Shown here one piece after another: positions 44,361 to 55,068 of a stretch of DNA of 64,000 bases (its first letter is position 1; each line of letters opens with the position of its first letter). The notes under the pieces were generated by a model. The model was given only the letters and a program-made list of their open reading frames with translations. It was not told where the DNA came from and did not search any database. Made by a program: the position numbers and the translations under genes. The DNA lies in assembly GCA_036250195.1 (NCBI GenBank), contig JAVHZZ010000003.1, positions 339,951,375-340,015,374 on the forward strand, given 5' to 3'. Source of the DNA: Mixophyes australis. Taxonomy: Eukaryota > Chordata > Amphibia > Anura > Limnodynastidae.

Positions 44361-45883
44361 GAGAGGATACATCTATTTTGAAGAATCAGTGTGCTGGCTT
44401 TCTCTCAATGCTACGCTGAGGACACCCCTCGATTCTTGCACTGGCCATGTTTAATCTAATCTCTTGAGGAGCTACTGTTGATATGTTTCCTCAGTGGGAT
44501 TTTCTCAAGTTTTATTGCTGTATTAACAAACTAAGGTCACCTTTTGCTATTTGGAGCACGCTGCTTTAATCACATTAAAAGCTATTATTAGGATATTGGG
44601 GCTGGCTCTTTATCTCTGGTGAGCATGAATCATTGACTGTTTATGTTTTCATTACCTCTTCGGATGTGGTGAGCATGAGTCATTGCACACCTGTCTCATT
44701 AATTTAGGATGTGTTTCTCTCATGATTGGACCTTCGGAGTTTAAACCCCCCTCCTGTTCTATGCAATCTTTGTCAGTGATAGAAGTTACTCTGGACTGCT
44801 GAACAACCTGCTCACTGAGATTCTTCAGTTACAGGTTTCTGTTTCTACTCTTTGTACCTTGGAAAACAGCACTATTACTCCAAGCTTTTTGGCATCCAGC
44901 TTTATTTAATTCCTTCTGTGAGTACTAGAGCTTGAACATAGAACTGCTTATTGTCTGCTGGTTAGGAAAGAAATCCTTCTACATCCCTCTGCCTGCTGAT
45001 ACTGCACTGAGGGGCTCTGGACTCATCTCAGTTGCGCTTAGACTTTTGCTTTCTGCATGTGATCAGGAATATTAGATATCCCTTATTTCCAAGATTGCAT
45101 CTGTGTATAATATTGTCTACTATCAGAACTGTTATTATACTGTTTAAAGTATTACAGACTGTCAGTGTCTTTGAAGACCTTTATTACTACAGCTGTTTGA
45201 GATTATCATTACTAGTGACTTTTTCTGTGCTTATTAATCAGTTGCAAGCTGTGTTTCCTCCATCAGTTACTCTGGATGTTTTATACATATTCAAAGTAAA
45301 GTCATAGTTCTTTGAACTTCTCTCCTGCCTCTTTCTTGCCTTGAATTACCTAACAGCTATATTGTTTTATTTACCATATGTCAGCATTATAAAATGTATT
45401 TATGTACATTTGATATTTATATTGATTAAGATTACATAGACTGCAAATTTATGCTAATTTATAATTAATGGCTTATTATGCCATAAATATAATTTGTTTC
45501 TGTTTTTTTGTGAGTATCCATATATGTTTTCAGTAATATGTTTAGTAAATATTGTAAAACATTTTTAATGATTGTGTGTTATAAACAAAACTGTGATTTA
45601 CTATTTATATATTGTATTAATTTACTTTGATTTAGACATGTTGATTAGGTGACATACATCCAATATATTTTCATAGCTCCCAATTTTCTATTTCATGGTA
45701 GCAGTGCCTCTTTGTGGAGCAGCATTTTAGATTTTTGGCTGTATGTTATTATTTTATTTTTACTTTTATTGAGATTATATTTATAAGTTTATCTGTGAAC
45801 CTGATTTTTTTTTTCACTTGGATACTAAGTTGCTTAGGCAGAGGAATTAATAGCAGAAAGAAAGAGATGATGATGCTACTATA
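44361..45883. other. No recognised feature
   Basis: A stretch ending near 45340 has an AGTAAAGT...CTTCTCTCCTGCC ending that recalls an LTR 3' end, but nothing firm can be said. The remainder is AT-rich. Confidence 0.35.
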
Positions 45884-46948
45884 GTGAGTGGCCACTTAAT
45901 TAAGTAAACCTTTCTAGTACTGAGTAGGACCTCCATTTGCCCCCAGAATAGGCTAAATTCTCCATGGCATTGATTGAACAAGGTGCGGGAAACATTCCAT
46001 AGAAATTTTGGTCCATCTTGACATGATAGCGTCACACAGTTGCTCAAATTTGCTGCTGAGATGCTCCAGTTCCAGAACATCACAAAGGTTTACTATTGGA
46101 TTGGGATCTGGTGACTGTGGAGGCCATTGGAATACACTGAACTTATTGATATGTTCATTGCATTAGCTTGAGATGGCATGTGCCTTATGACATGTTAGGT
46201 ATCCTGCTGGAAGTAGCCATTAGATGATAGACTGTGGCCATACAGGGATGCACATCGTCAGCAATAGTACTCAGGTAGGCTGAGTAAATGTGGCTTTTAA
46301 ACAATGTTTAATTAGCATTAATGTGTGCCAAGAAAATTTTCCCAAACCATTACTCCCCCACCAGGGTGCCCCATTGACACAAGGCAGGATGAATTCTGAC
46401 CCTACCTTCTGCATATCGCAGCAGAAATCACGATTCGTCAGAACAGGCAAAGTTTTTCCAGTCTTCAACTGTCCAGTTTTGGTGAATCTGTAGCCTTAGT
46501 TTCCTGTAATCCGGTGTGGTTTTCTACTGCTGTGGCCCATCCTCTTTAAGGTTCAACATCCTGCGAGTTCAGAGCATTATGGTGCACACCACTGTTATGT
46601 AGCATGGTTGTTTTAGTTGCCGTCGCCTTCCTGTCAACTTAAACCAGTCTGGCCATTCTGCTCTGTTGTCTCTCATTAACAAGCAGTTTCCCCTGTAGAA
46701 CTTTTTGTTTTGTGCACCATTCTATATAGGATAGGATAGAGACTGGTGTGCATAAAAATACCAGAAGATCAGCAGTTTCTGACTCGCACCAGCCTGTCTG
46801 GCCCCAACAATTCTTCCACAGTCAAAGTCACTTAGATCATTACTTCCCCATTCTGGTGTTTGGTCTGAACAACAACTGAACCTCTTGAACATGTCTGCAT
46901 GATTTGAGTTGCTACCAAGGGATTGGCTGATTAGATATTTGCATTAAC
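45884..46948 (-). pseudogene. Tc1/mariner transposase pseudogene, minus strand
   Basis: Translated from the minus strand with frame changes, the region shows SDES then a stop, then FLLRYAEGRVRI. GKFSWHT and the WPPQSPDPNPI region follow, then DAIMSRWTKIS-like sequence. These are the landmarks of the Tc1 group dispersed in fish and amphibians. The first catalytic D survives (46437-46439). A stop lies two codons later (46428-46430). The third catalytic position is V (46091-46093, IVNL in place of IEHL), and the segment with the second D is missing. The left end keeps a GTGAGTGGCCACTT-type terminus, and the right end is replaced by a SINE. Confidence 0.82.
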
Positions 46949-47212
46949 TAGCATAGTGGCTTAGTGGTTAGCACTTCTACCTGACAGCACTGGTGTCATG
47001 AGTTCGAGGCCTTATCTGTGTGGAGTTTGTATGTTCTCCCCGTGTTGCGTAGATTTCCTCAGGATGCTCCATTTTCCTCCCACATTCCAAAAACATACTG
47101 CTAGGGTATTTAGACTGTAAGCTCCAATGAAAAAGGGACTGATGTGAGTGAGTTCTCTGTACAATGCTGTGGAATTAGTGACGCTCTATAAATAACTGCT
47201 GATGATGATGAT
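46949..47212 (+). repeat. tRNA-derived SINE, internally deleted
   Basis: AGCATAGTGGCTTAGTGG (A box) and ATGAGTTCGAGGCC (damaged B box) begin the copy. The GTAGGTTAATTGG segment has been lost near 47105, and the tail (GAT)n ends at about 47212. It joins the truncated Tc1 copy on the left and a LINE fragment on the right. Confidence 0.82.
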
Positions 47213-47215
47213 GTA

Positions 47216-47850
47216 TATAAGTCATTGGTGAGACCACACCTAGAATACTGTGTTCATCTCTGGAAGCCATACTGTCAAAAGTAAATAAATTAGAGATTGT
47301 GCAAAGGAGGGCAACTAAAATGGTGCATAGTCTATATTGCAAAACTTACAAGGAAATACTAAAGGACCTGAATATACATAGCTTGGAGCAGAGCTAGGAG
47401 ATGATGGACATGGCAGAATCTTTCACATACATCAAGGTCTTTAACAAAATACAGTATGGTAGCATTCTACAGAGGCTCTATATTATTAAAAGGTGACAAT
47501 AATTTAATCAGGTTTTTTTCTGTGCTGTGACAATAGGGGCAGTTTGCCACATACTAGTTAAAGGGAAGACTAGTAGTTTCCTCAGAATCTGCATGCTAAG
47601 AATATAGACAGGGTTAAGTCTGCACACTTTCACACACACAGCACAGGAATATAGGTGGAGCACCTGGGTCTAATTAATTAGGGTAACAGCTAGTGCATAG
47701 GAAGCTTAAGAGAGGCATGGAATACATTCCCTACAGAACAGTACTAACCTCGATTATTTTTTCATAAAGAGCTAAACATCATTTGTATCATATAATTAAG
47801 ATATAGTCACCTGCAATAAGAATTGCTCAAAGGAAAACCAATCAACAACT
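47216..47850 (+). pseudogene. L2/CR1-type LINE, C-terminal fragment
   Basis: With frame adjustment, 47216-47480 reads SLVRPHLEYCVHLWKPYCQK, then EIVQRRATKMVHSL and LKDLNIHSLEQ. This is the conserved C-terminal segment of CR1, L2 and Rex1-like reverse-transcriptase proteins. Several stops and frameshifts are present. The similarity fades beyond about 47600. The upstream reverse transcriptase is not present. Confidence 0.72.
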
Positions 47851-48730
47851 CTCTAAGACCAGACATATATAAATATCTAAGTGCACAACTTGCTTGTGAT
47901 GTGTTTCACTGAAGAATTGCCAGTATGGAAGAACAAATTGTCTCATTTCATTTCTTGCAGAAAGCAGTGACCTGAATAAGAACATGCATATGCTAAAAAT
48001 AACTTGAAATATCATGTGGTGAAATCTGTATGAACAATCACCATCAGCACAAGGGGTTTAATTATACATTGACTTATTATGGTCCAAATTGAAAATAACA
48101 AGCTGCAAGAGGTAGTATATAAAATCTCAAAGGGACATCAAAATTTGCAATATGAAAAGGAATATAGAAAAGCTTTCTTCTAAAAATAAATATATTATAT
48201 ATACAGTATATTGTTCTGCTGTCCCAGTGGATAAGTCACAGAAGAAGAATTTTGGAAGCATTCTGGAAATGTATGCAAGGTCATTAAAAAAACAATAATC
48301 ATTTGAAAACCAAAGGCATGGACTTTCATAGGTCCTGATGATTGTACAGCTACTCTATACCTCCTACTGGATACCACATGCTGTAATAAACAGCTACAAG
48401 AGCCTATATTCATTAATCCTCTCACAATCTTGAAGTAACGGGAATTTGAATTCAAATAAAATATTAACTTAATGTTAGAGGTTTACAGCAAGGAAAACTG
48501 GGACGGATGAGGGACTTATACGTGCATTGTATACTCTTAAAATATACATTGAGTAGGAGCCAAACTGGGATTAGAAACCGGAAGTCCCAACATTCAGAAA
48601 AAATAAACCAAAGATCTTGAATTTTCAAATACAGTAATAAAGGAAAACAAATAATGGACCAAATCCCATGAAGCCAAATTTTTATGCAAATCACAGCGAG
48701 TTTTGCAAATTGTATTTGCTATCAGTTAAA
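47851..48730. other. No recognised feature
   Basis: This is AT-rich spacer between two LINE fragments. No gene was recognised. Confidence 0.4.
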
Positions 48731-48757
48731 TCATCATCATCATCATCATCATCATCC
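48731..48757. repeat. (ATC)n microsatellite
   Basis: This is a run of about nine ATC triplets. Confidence 0.9.
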
Positions 48758-49640
48758 CGCAGTGCAGAACGGCTCTGGAGAAAGTCACGCACGCATGCTG
48801 ACTTCCTCCACTTCAAGTCCATACTTGCCTGTTATAGTTCTGCCCTATCAGTCTTTAAACAATCCTTCTTTAAGGCTCTCGTTTCCTCCCAATCCTCCAA
48901 CCCCCGTCAAGTTTTTGCCCCCTTTAACTCCCACCTCTCCCCTCTCCCACTCCCCTCCTCGCTCATTAAATCAACTCTGATTCATCATGGTGACTCAGTG
49001 GATCATAATTTGCCCCCACACATTTGAAAATATAATATTCTCTGCGGAGTGGACCCTTTCATAAAGCAAGGAGAAGCCCTAAAATCTGCACTCTCTATCC
49101 CCTTATTTCATTGTATTAATCTTTTTCTGCAAAATCATTTTTGCATACAATTATCATAGAACCTCACTCCACCCAACCCCTCCTATCAACCAGTGAAAAG
49201 GCTCTCAACTTCCCCCACAAACCCATTGACTTTGGCAGATAACTAGAAGCACCAGTACAAATCTGGGTGCATGACGTCAACAAAGAGAATTTTGCACTGC
49301 ACCTTGGCTCTTTTGCCCATCGCAAATAACCTGTTAGGTATTTAAGTCAACATATCTGAAATGGTTTCTGCTGAAAAATGAAATAATTTCAACAAAGAAA
49401 ATGTATTAAATGTATGTTTAATATGTTGTGGAAACTAGTTTCTATCTTCCAAATCAATGTATTGTTATACCATTTGTATTACAGTAAATTTCTTACATAC
49501 TTGGAAAGCTTGCACGGGTCTGTGGCAATTTTAGGAGTTATACATTTTAATTTTCACATTTTTGCCGATAACACTGCGCTTTTCAGTCTTACTTTACAAG
49601 GAACACCTTCACTCTGCAGACCTCTACTCCTCTACAATCA
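48758..49640 (+). pseudogene. L2-type LINE fragment, partial reverse transcriptase
   Basis: The sequence starts RSAERLWRKSRTHADFLHFK, then QSFFKALVSS and NPRQVFAPFNSHLSPLPLPS. This matches the linker between endonuclease and reverse transcriptase in L2-type LINEs. After a degenerate or deleted stretch, the region at about 49500-49590 reads GVIHFNFHIFADNTALFS, corresponding to the YADD catalytic block. Here it is FADN (49561-49572), so the copy is dead. The intervening reverse transcriptase motifs are not readable. Confidence 0.75.
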
Positions 49641-49865
49641 TTGCCCTATTGCTCTGTAAAGCCATGTGTCTCCGCGGAAATCTAAATGCAGGTGTGCAAA
49701 TTGAGGCGCACAGAGGGTCCAAAAATGCTTCTGCTCTGCACAGAGGACAAGTTGTGCCTAATAAATGACCTCCAATGTATTTTCCACCAGTGCCTACAAA
49801 AATTTAAAAACACCACTAGAAATCACAATGAATACTTTCAATTTTACTCCTATATAGCTCACGAC

Positions 49866-50040
49866 CAGGGACCGGCTGGAAAATTTTAGCCCGGTGCGCA
49901 AGACTTTGCTTAGCAAACTATTGTGAACATTTTAAAGGAAAAAAAATACAGGTAGCCCAATGACCCAGCCCAAACTAGCCCACTAGGGGACTGACCCAGG
50001 GGGCAGATGCCCCCCTGCCCCTTAGCCAAGCCTGCCCCTG
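49866..50040. mobile_element. hAT miniature element, CAGGGACCGGCTGG end
   Basis: The ends CAGGGACCGGCTGG and (reversed) CAGGGGCAGGCTTGGC are inverted. The flanks CTCACGAC (49858-49865) and CTCATGAC (50041-50048) agree at 7 of 8 positions. It is non-coding. Confidence 0.8.
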
Positions 50041-50048
50041 CTCATGAC

Positions 50049-52664
50049 AAGTACGGAAATCAATTGTGTTTTGCAGCCGTTAGTATGTTGCAATTAGCAT
50101 GTTAAAAAAATGGAAAAGATAAGACATTGCTGCAGTATTTAATATGCAGCTATGTAATGCAGTGGGCACAGGAATGTACAGCAGGAAGAGGGGCTGTAGG
50201 CTCCTTTTATAAGGCTATAGACTGGAGATAAGCAAAACTGAAAATTCTTCACACTAATACCATCATTCTGCATTTTTCGGGCATATTTGCACATTTAATA
50301 AATTGAATTTGTCCTTACAAAGCAGAATGAATGGACCATTGTTGACCCAGCTCTATGGATGCCGCATAATGTAAATTTACAAATACAATGAGGAAAAGCA
50401 AAATAAAAAATGGAACTTTAAGAACCTCTGCGAAACCTGTTCCACCACAAAGCCTGATTTGTGTGAAGCTCACCATGATTTCAGCCATCTCTGTTGTAGA
50501 CATATGACATTTGTTGATGTTTGTCAATTGCCGTCTTTACATTCAAAGCACTGAGATGGCAAATCTCTAAGATCTCCCTAAAACAATTTGAACCATAGCT
50601 AGTTCCCAGTCATTCCAATACGTAACTTTAATACCTATTAAACCTGCCAACAAAGTAGAAACCACTGATTTAGACTTTGCAAAAAGAAAATTTGCTCTTT
50701 GAAAAGAATTCTCTATATTCTCCCCAAAACTGTAGACTGAGACAGCTGCCTCATGATAGGCCCATCCTTGCTCAAAGGCCAAATGCCCATCTACTAAGAT
50801 TAATACTGACAATATAAACAGAACTATTTTAATATATTTAATTAAAAATAATACAAATAATAATTGGGAATGGGATACACTGATTTGTCTGCGCAGCATA
50901 TAAATGATTAGCATGGACAAAGTCGTTCAGCATATAGCACTATCATATATTTCTATATGGTCTTTTAAACAACCACAAACAGTCATATTTTTATGGGACT
51001 GGCAGGATTGTCCACCATTTATATATTGTCTGTATAATAAGGGCAGAGGAGGAGAGAACCTGTACAGTATATACTGCATGTTAAACAACAGTGAGTATCC
51101 TGGTATAATTATGTGGACTGTGGAGGTTAAATTAAGGCCTCTGAAAGGGACTACCAAGCTGTGAACCATCAACACAGAGGATATCTGGAGATAGATGTTG
51201 AGTTTTTCTGCCAATATTTCTGTTTTATATAAGGCTGTAAATATCGGGCACTTCTGTTGTTCTTGTGGAGCCGTATATGCTGAAGATAATAACGTAGCAA
51301 CTATAAAAATCATCTTAAATATGGCCTATACACAGTGCTGAACTGTGCTGCTGGATTATTTCTTTTGTGTAATCCATCATTTCAAACCTGAGAATCCACA
51401 AACAAGTCCTAGGTTTTTGCCTTATTACAGAAGAGTTCCTAGGCGAGACTAGCCACACTACGGCTTCTAGGAGGCTTCAGTGATTTGCTAGCTCTTCCTC
51501 TGCAACTGATAGCAGAGATTCACAGAAATATAGGAAAAAGATTCACAACTAGGAGAAGCAGAACACGTACCTGAGAAATCAAGGGGATCTGAACCCACTT
51601 TTCAGCAAGTGTGGTACCCCGATAAATGTGAGGTGTTAGTGTATGATGGATAAACACAGGTTAGATGGTACCTTGTTATAGAAAGGTTTCCAGAATAGGC
51701 TCTTGCTCCAGCACTCTGACTTCGGCAGCACTGTCGTTTCTTCACTTCCACCATACCATAGCAGCGTGGCAAAGATTCTCCCACCAGGCCGATGTTATAA
51801 TAAATAAGATGCACAATGGTTAGAGGCTGAATAATCACTGTTTTTTATTAAACTGCACGTGACTGAAACTCAGGCCACGAATGCAAAGGCGGAGTTAAAT
51901 TCACTAAAGCCTCCATATAAAGTTGAATGATGTATTATTTATAATTTATCAATCTCACAAGATAATATCAGCATGCAATGTATTATAAAATCGCTGTAAC
52001 AATCTCTTATAGCAGTCAACTTCAAGCAAGGATTACTGTTATAATTCTACAAACAAACTTATATCAAGGAGTATAACCTGAGTTATTCTAAACTTCAATG
52101 GGCCTGTTGGGCCCCTATATGGACAACCTATATGGACAACACTGGTGAGCCCAAGGTTAGAATGTCAGTTTATCAGAAGTTTTGTACCCGCTGCCAGTAT
52201 ACACCTACAAGCATAGAGCAAGACAGTAAGTGGAATATCTCCAATCAGGGTGGGTGGGTTCTGGTTCTAGGGTATAGACATTTGGGATGAAGGTATGCCA
52301 CAGGTGAGGATAGGTATATAGAGTGAGGGTGAGGATGGGATAAAGGTTAATTGGAGTAGTAATTATGTTAATTTGCAGCATGATACCAAAGCATGTGAAC
52401 ATTATAATTAAGCATTGTAATGTTTACAAAGGGAGAGTGATAACTGGACTGGGTGATCAAGAGGGCAACAACAGGGGCAGGAAAGGAGCGTTGGCAGTTG
52501 TGTGTGTCATAGTTACTGTAATACTTGAATAGTTTTTTGATAGGGGAATTCCATCTGCTCACTTGGAATCTTAGGGGATTAAATGAGAAGATAAAAAGAA
52601 CTGAGCCATCCTAAAAAATATATAATCTGGATGTGCCTGGTTGAGAGAAATTTAGTGAGTGGGA
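50049..52664. other. Unassigned
   Basis: No gene was recognised. The 117- and 128-codon minus-strand ORFs at 50567-51313 are hydrophobic and AT-rich and resemble no family I know. A stretch at 51400-51870 might be a reversed LTR (ATAAAAAAC near 51840 on the minus strand). A 15-bp block, CCTATATGGACAACA-like, is repeated in tandem at 52113-52140. Confidence 0.4.
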
Positions 52665-52686
52665 CCCCCCCCCCCCCCCCCCCCCC
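52665..52686. repeat. Poly(C) tract
   Basis: This is an uninterrupted run of 22 C. Length is prone to sequencing error. Confidence 0.9.
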
Positions 52687-52762
52687 ACAGCAGACAAGGA
52701 GGGGGGTAGACATTATGAAAAAGGAGGACTATATTTCGGAAATTCTTGAATAAGAAGATCCT

Positions 52763-53409
52763 TCCACACCATTCATATATATTATGCCCAAGATCCACAA
52801 AAGTTTGGTGAATCCACCTGGCAGACCAATTATTTCTGGGGTCCGCAGTATCACCAATAATTTGTCAGCATTTGTGGATCACCATCTGTAGTCAATAGTG
52901 ACTTCGACCCCTTTACATCTTAAAGATGCTAATGATGTTTTGAACAAACTCAATTTGATAGTTTGGAAAAAAAATTATCATTTGGTTACAGCGGATGTAT
53001 CATCACTGTATACCATAATACAGCATGACAAGCCATTTCTCACTATTTAGAGACGACAGATTTCACTATGAATATGAAGGAATTCTTTATAGATAGTATC
53101 CGATTCATTTTGTCAAACAATTATTTCTATTTTAATGGCACCTATTTTCTCCAAAAAACAGGGACTGCCATGGGTACCAGGTTTGCCCCCAGTTACACTA
53201 ATTTATTTATGGCATATTGGGAAGAAAATTTATTGGGTGATTAAAACACATTCGGGGCAAGCCTGGTATCCTAGTATCGGTACATTGATGACATATTTTT
53301 CATTTGAAAACCAACTCTCCCAGATGGAGATGAGATGGATCTATAGACTTAAGCGTCTGGCACCGAATGGGTTAAACAAAGATTTTGAAATTAAATGCTT
53401 TTTAACATG
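52763..53409 (+). pseudogene. Penelope-like reverse transcriptase pseudogene
   Basis: With frame changes, the translation shows IYIMPKIHKSL then NPPGRPIISG (about 52775-52842), DANDVLNKLN, and HLVTADVSSLYT (about 52980-53010). It continues with GTAMGTRFAPSY (53161-53196) and RYIDDIFFI, with the catalytic YIDD at 53281-53292. These are signatures of Penelope-like elements. After YIDD the sequence passes almost directly to a C-terminal RLAPNGLNKDFEIKCFL-like end and stop. The rest of the reverse transcriptase thumb and the GIY-YIG endonuclease are deleted. Stops and frameshifts lie upstream as well. Confidence 0.85.
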
Positions 53410-54089
53410 ATTTTAAGATATTTTCCATTGTGCATTTATGATGTATTTACTGCATTTTTTATATTTTTTTCTTTCAGATCTTTTGATGAACTACATAGAT
53501 TGTTACTTTTAATTATTTTATACTTGTTTTGATATCTTTGTGGATGTAAGTATTTTGGACCATTATTGTTATATATCATTATTGAATAAGACCAATATCA
53601 AAAGTATGTAACATTTTTCTGCCTAGTATTAATAATATATTGCTCTACATCCGTGCACTTTTAGGGTAGCATCCTCTTGAGTATTTAATGCTATAGAAAG
53701 ATACATATTGTCAATACATAGTGGTTTTGCATTGATACGCAAACCGGAAATAATTTAATTTCTCTTTGGAAAGCAGACCGGAAGGAGTACAGTAGCCTCG
53801 TGTAGATATACAGACTGGAAGTGACGTCATTTACTTTTGGAACGCAAACCGGATGTTGCGTTCCCGGTCGTGGAACACAAACCAGAAGTCACATTACATC
53901 CGGCAATACAAAGACTATAGATTTTCTATTCCAGCAAGTGGATGCACCTGATTAATGCAGGATGTTTCTAACTATATAAATAACATATTTTGTAAAAATG
54001 TATGTTAGTAATGGATTTGTGAAGTCATGGTGACTCAAAACATTCCTATTGGATATGGGCACTATATAAGGATTTCAAGGGTGCTAGTA
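53410..54089. other. Probable 3' part of the Penelope-like element
   Basis: It contains repeated blocks such as CGCAAACCGGA(A/T) at about 53738, 53847 and 53876 (the last as ACACAAACCAGAAG). No coding sequence is present. It probably belongs to the element because the hammerhead-like fold follows. Confidence 0.45.
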
Positions 54090-54140
54090 CTCATCCACCC
54101 TGAGAAAGACACTTATGTCGAAACGCGTTGAAGGGATGAG
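54090..54140 (+). ncRNA. Hammerhead-ribozyme-like fold with altered core
   Basis: Stem I pairs CTCATCC (54090-54096) with GGATGAG (54134-54140). The core CTGAGAA lies at 54100-54106. Stem II is GACA/TGTC with loop CTTA (54108-54119). GAAA is at 54120-54123. A two-pair stem III with GC loop is formed by 54123-54128 (A-C-[GC]-G-T). The expected cleavage position follows T54129. Penelope-like elements are known to carry minimal hammerheads with short stem III. Here the residue equivalent to G8 of the CUGANGA core is A (54105), so self-cleavage is expected to be lost. The fold is inferred by eye. Confidence 0.68.
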
Positions 54141-54754
54141 ACTAAAAACCAGGGAAAACCTGACTGGCGGAGGACAATTAGGCATTTGCATGCCTGGTAA
54201 AGGAAATGGGCTTAATTGATGTTTGGCACCTCAGACATCCTAATACTGAACAGTTCTCCTGTTAGTATCCTTTGTGAAGATAGAATTAGAATACAAAGCA
54301 AGAGGTATCTCTGTGCATTCTCTCCTATTGTAAACTATTAATTTTATCATACCAAGAGGACAAAAATTATGGAAATTCAATCACTTTTATTTGACATTGA
54401 TGGGAACAACTTCTGAATTTTTGGGGGGCAATGGGAAGGATATTTCTCCATGAACCACAGGCTTTTTTTGAAGGGTACTCTTATTACTAGCCAGGCAGGC
54501 CTTTAGCAATTTTCAAGACGGAAATACAATGATCTAGAGTAGAGCTAGAGAAAGAGTGTATATACCACATTCTCAGTCAGCTCAAATAAACTGAATTACT
54601 GTCTAAAAAGTCAGGGCTGATTATCTCCTAGGTTAATCAAAACATAGACTGCTCTTTACCAGACGTGTTCAATATGTTCAGCTGGATAGAAATGAGAGCT
54701 TCCTGGCTTATTAGGCAAGGACAGAAACCCAAAATGTGACTGTCCATGTGATAT
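54141..54754. other. No recognised feature
   Basis: This is spacer sequence with no gene or repeat that I can name. Confidence 0.4.
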
Positions 54755-54762
54755 GATAAGGG

Positions 54763-55068
54763 CATACATGCCAACTCTCCTGGAATGTCCAGGAGACTCC
54801 TGAATTCCAGGTAGGTCTCCTGGAATCCTGGGAGAGCTGGCAATTCTCCTGCATCTGCCGACATGGAGGGGTATATGGGGGAAGGGGGGCGAACCGTTGC
54901 AATTTGCATCATTTTGGCCACGCCCCCAGAGACGTAATGCCTGCTTTGGGTCTTTTGGCCACTGTAAAAAGACCCCAAAATGAAGCAAATCACAAAGTCT
55001 CGCCCCCTTCCTTCACACCCCTCTTCAGTGATCTCCCGGAGGGAGCCAGTCAAAAGTAGGTAAGTATG
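54763..55068. mobile_element. Miniature element, third copy of the CATACTTGCC family
   Basis: CATACATGCCAACTCTCCTGG and the far end GTAGGTAAGTATG are inverted and match 21834 and 22460. The arms are more diverged (CTCCTGGAAT repeated). The flanks TGATAAGG and GATAAAGG are similar but not exact. Confidence 0.72.

Noticed and set aside
48731..48775. (ATC)n plus CCGCAGTGC as a reversed SINE end
   Set aside because: The bases after the triplet run continue into L2 linker coding sequence, so the resemblance to the SINE tail is coincidental.
50567..51313. Two hydrophobic minus-strand ORFs as membrane proteins
   Set aside because: AT-rich sequence readily yields hydrophobic codons. There is no recognisable domain, signal or splice context.
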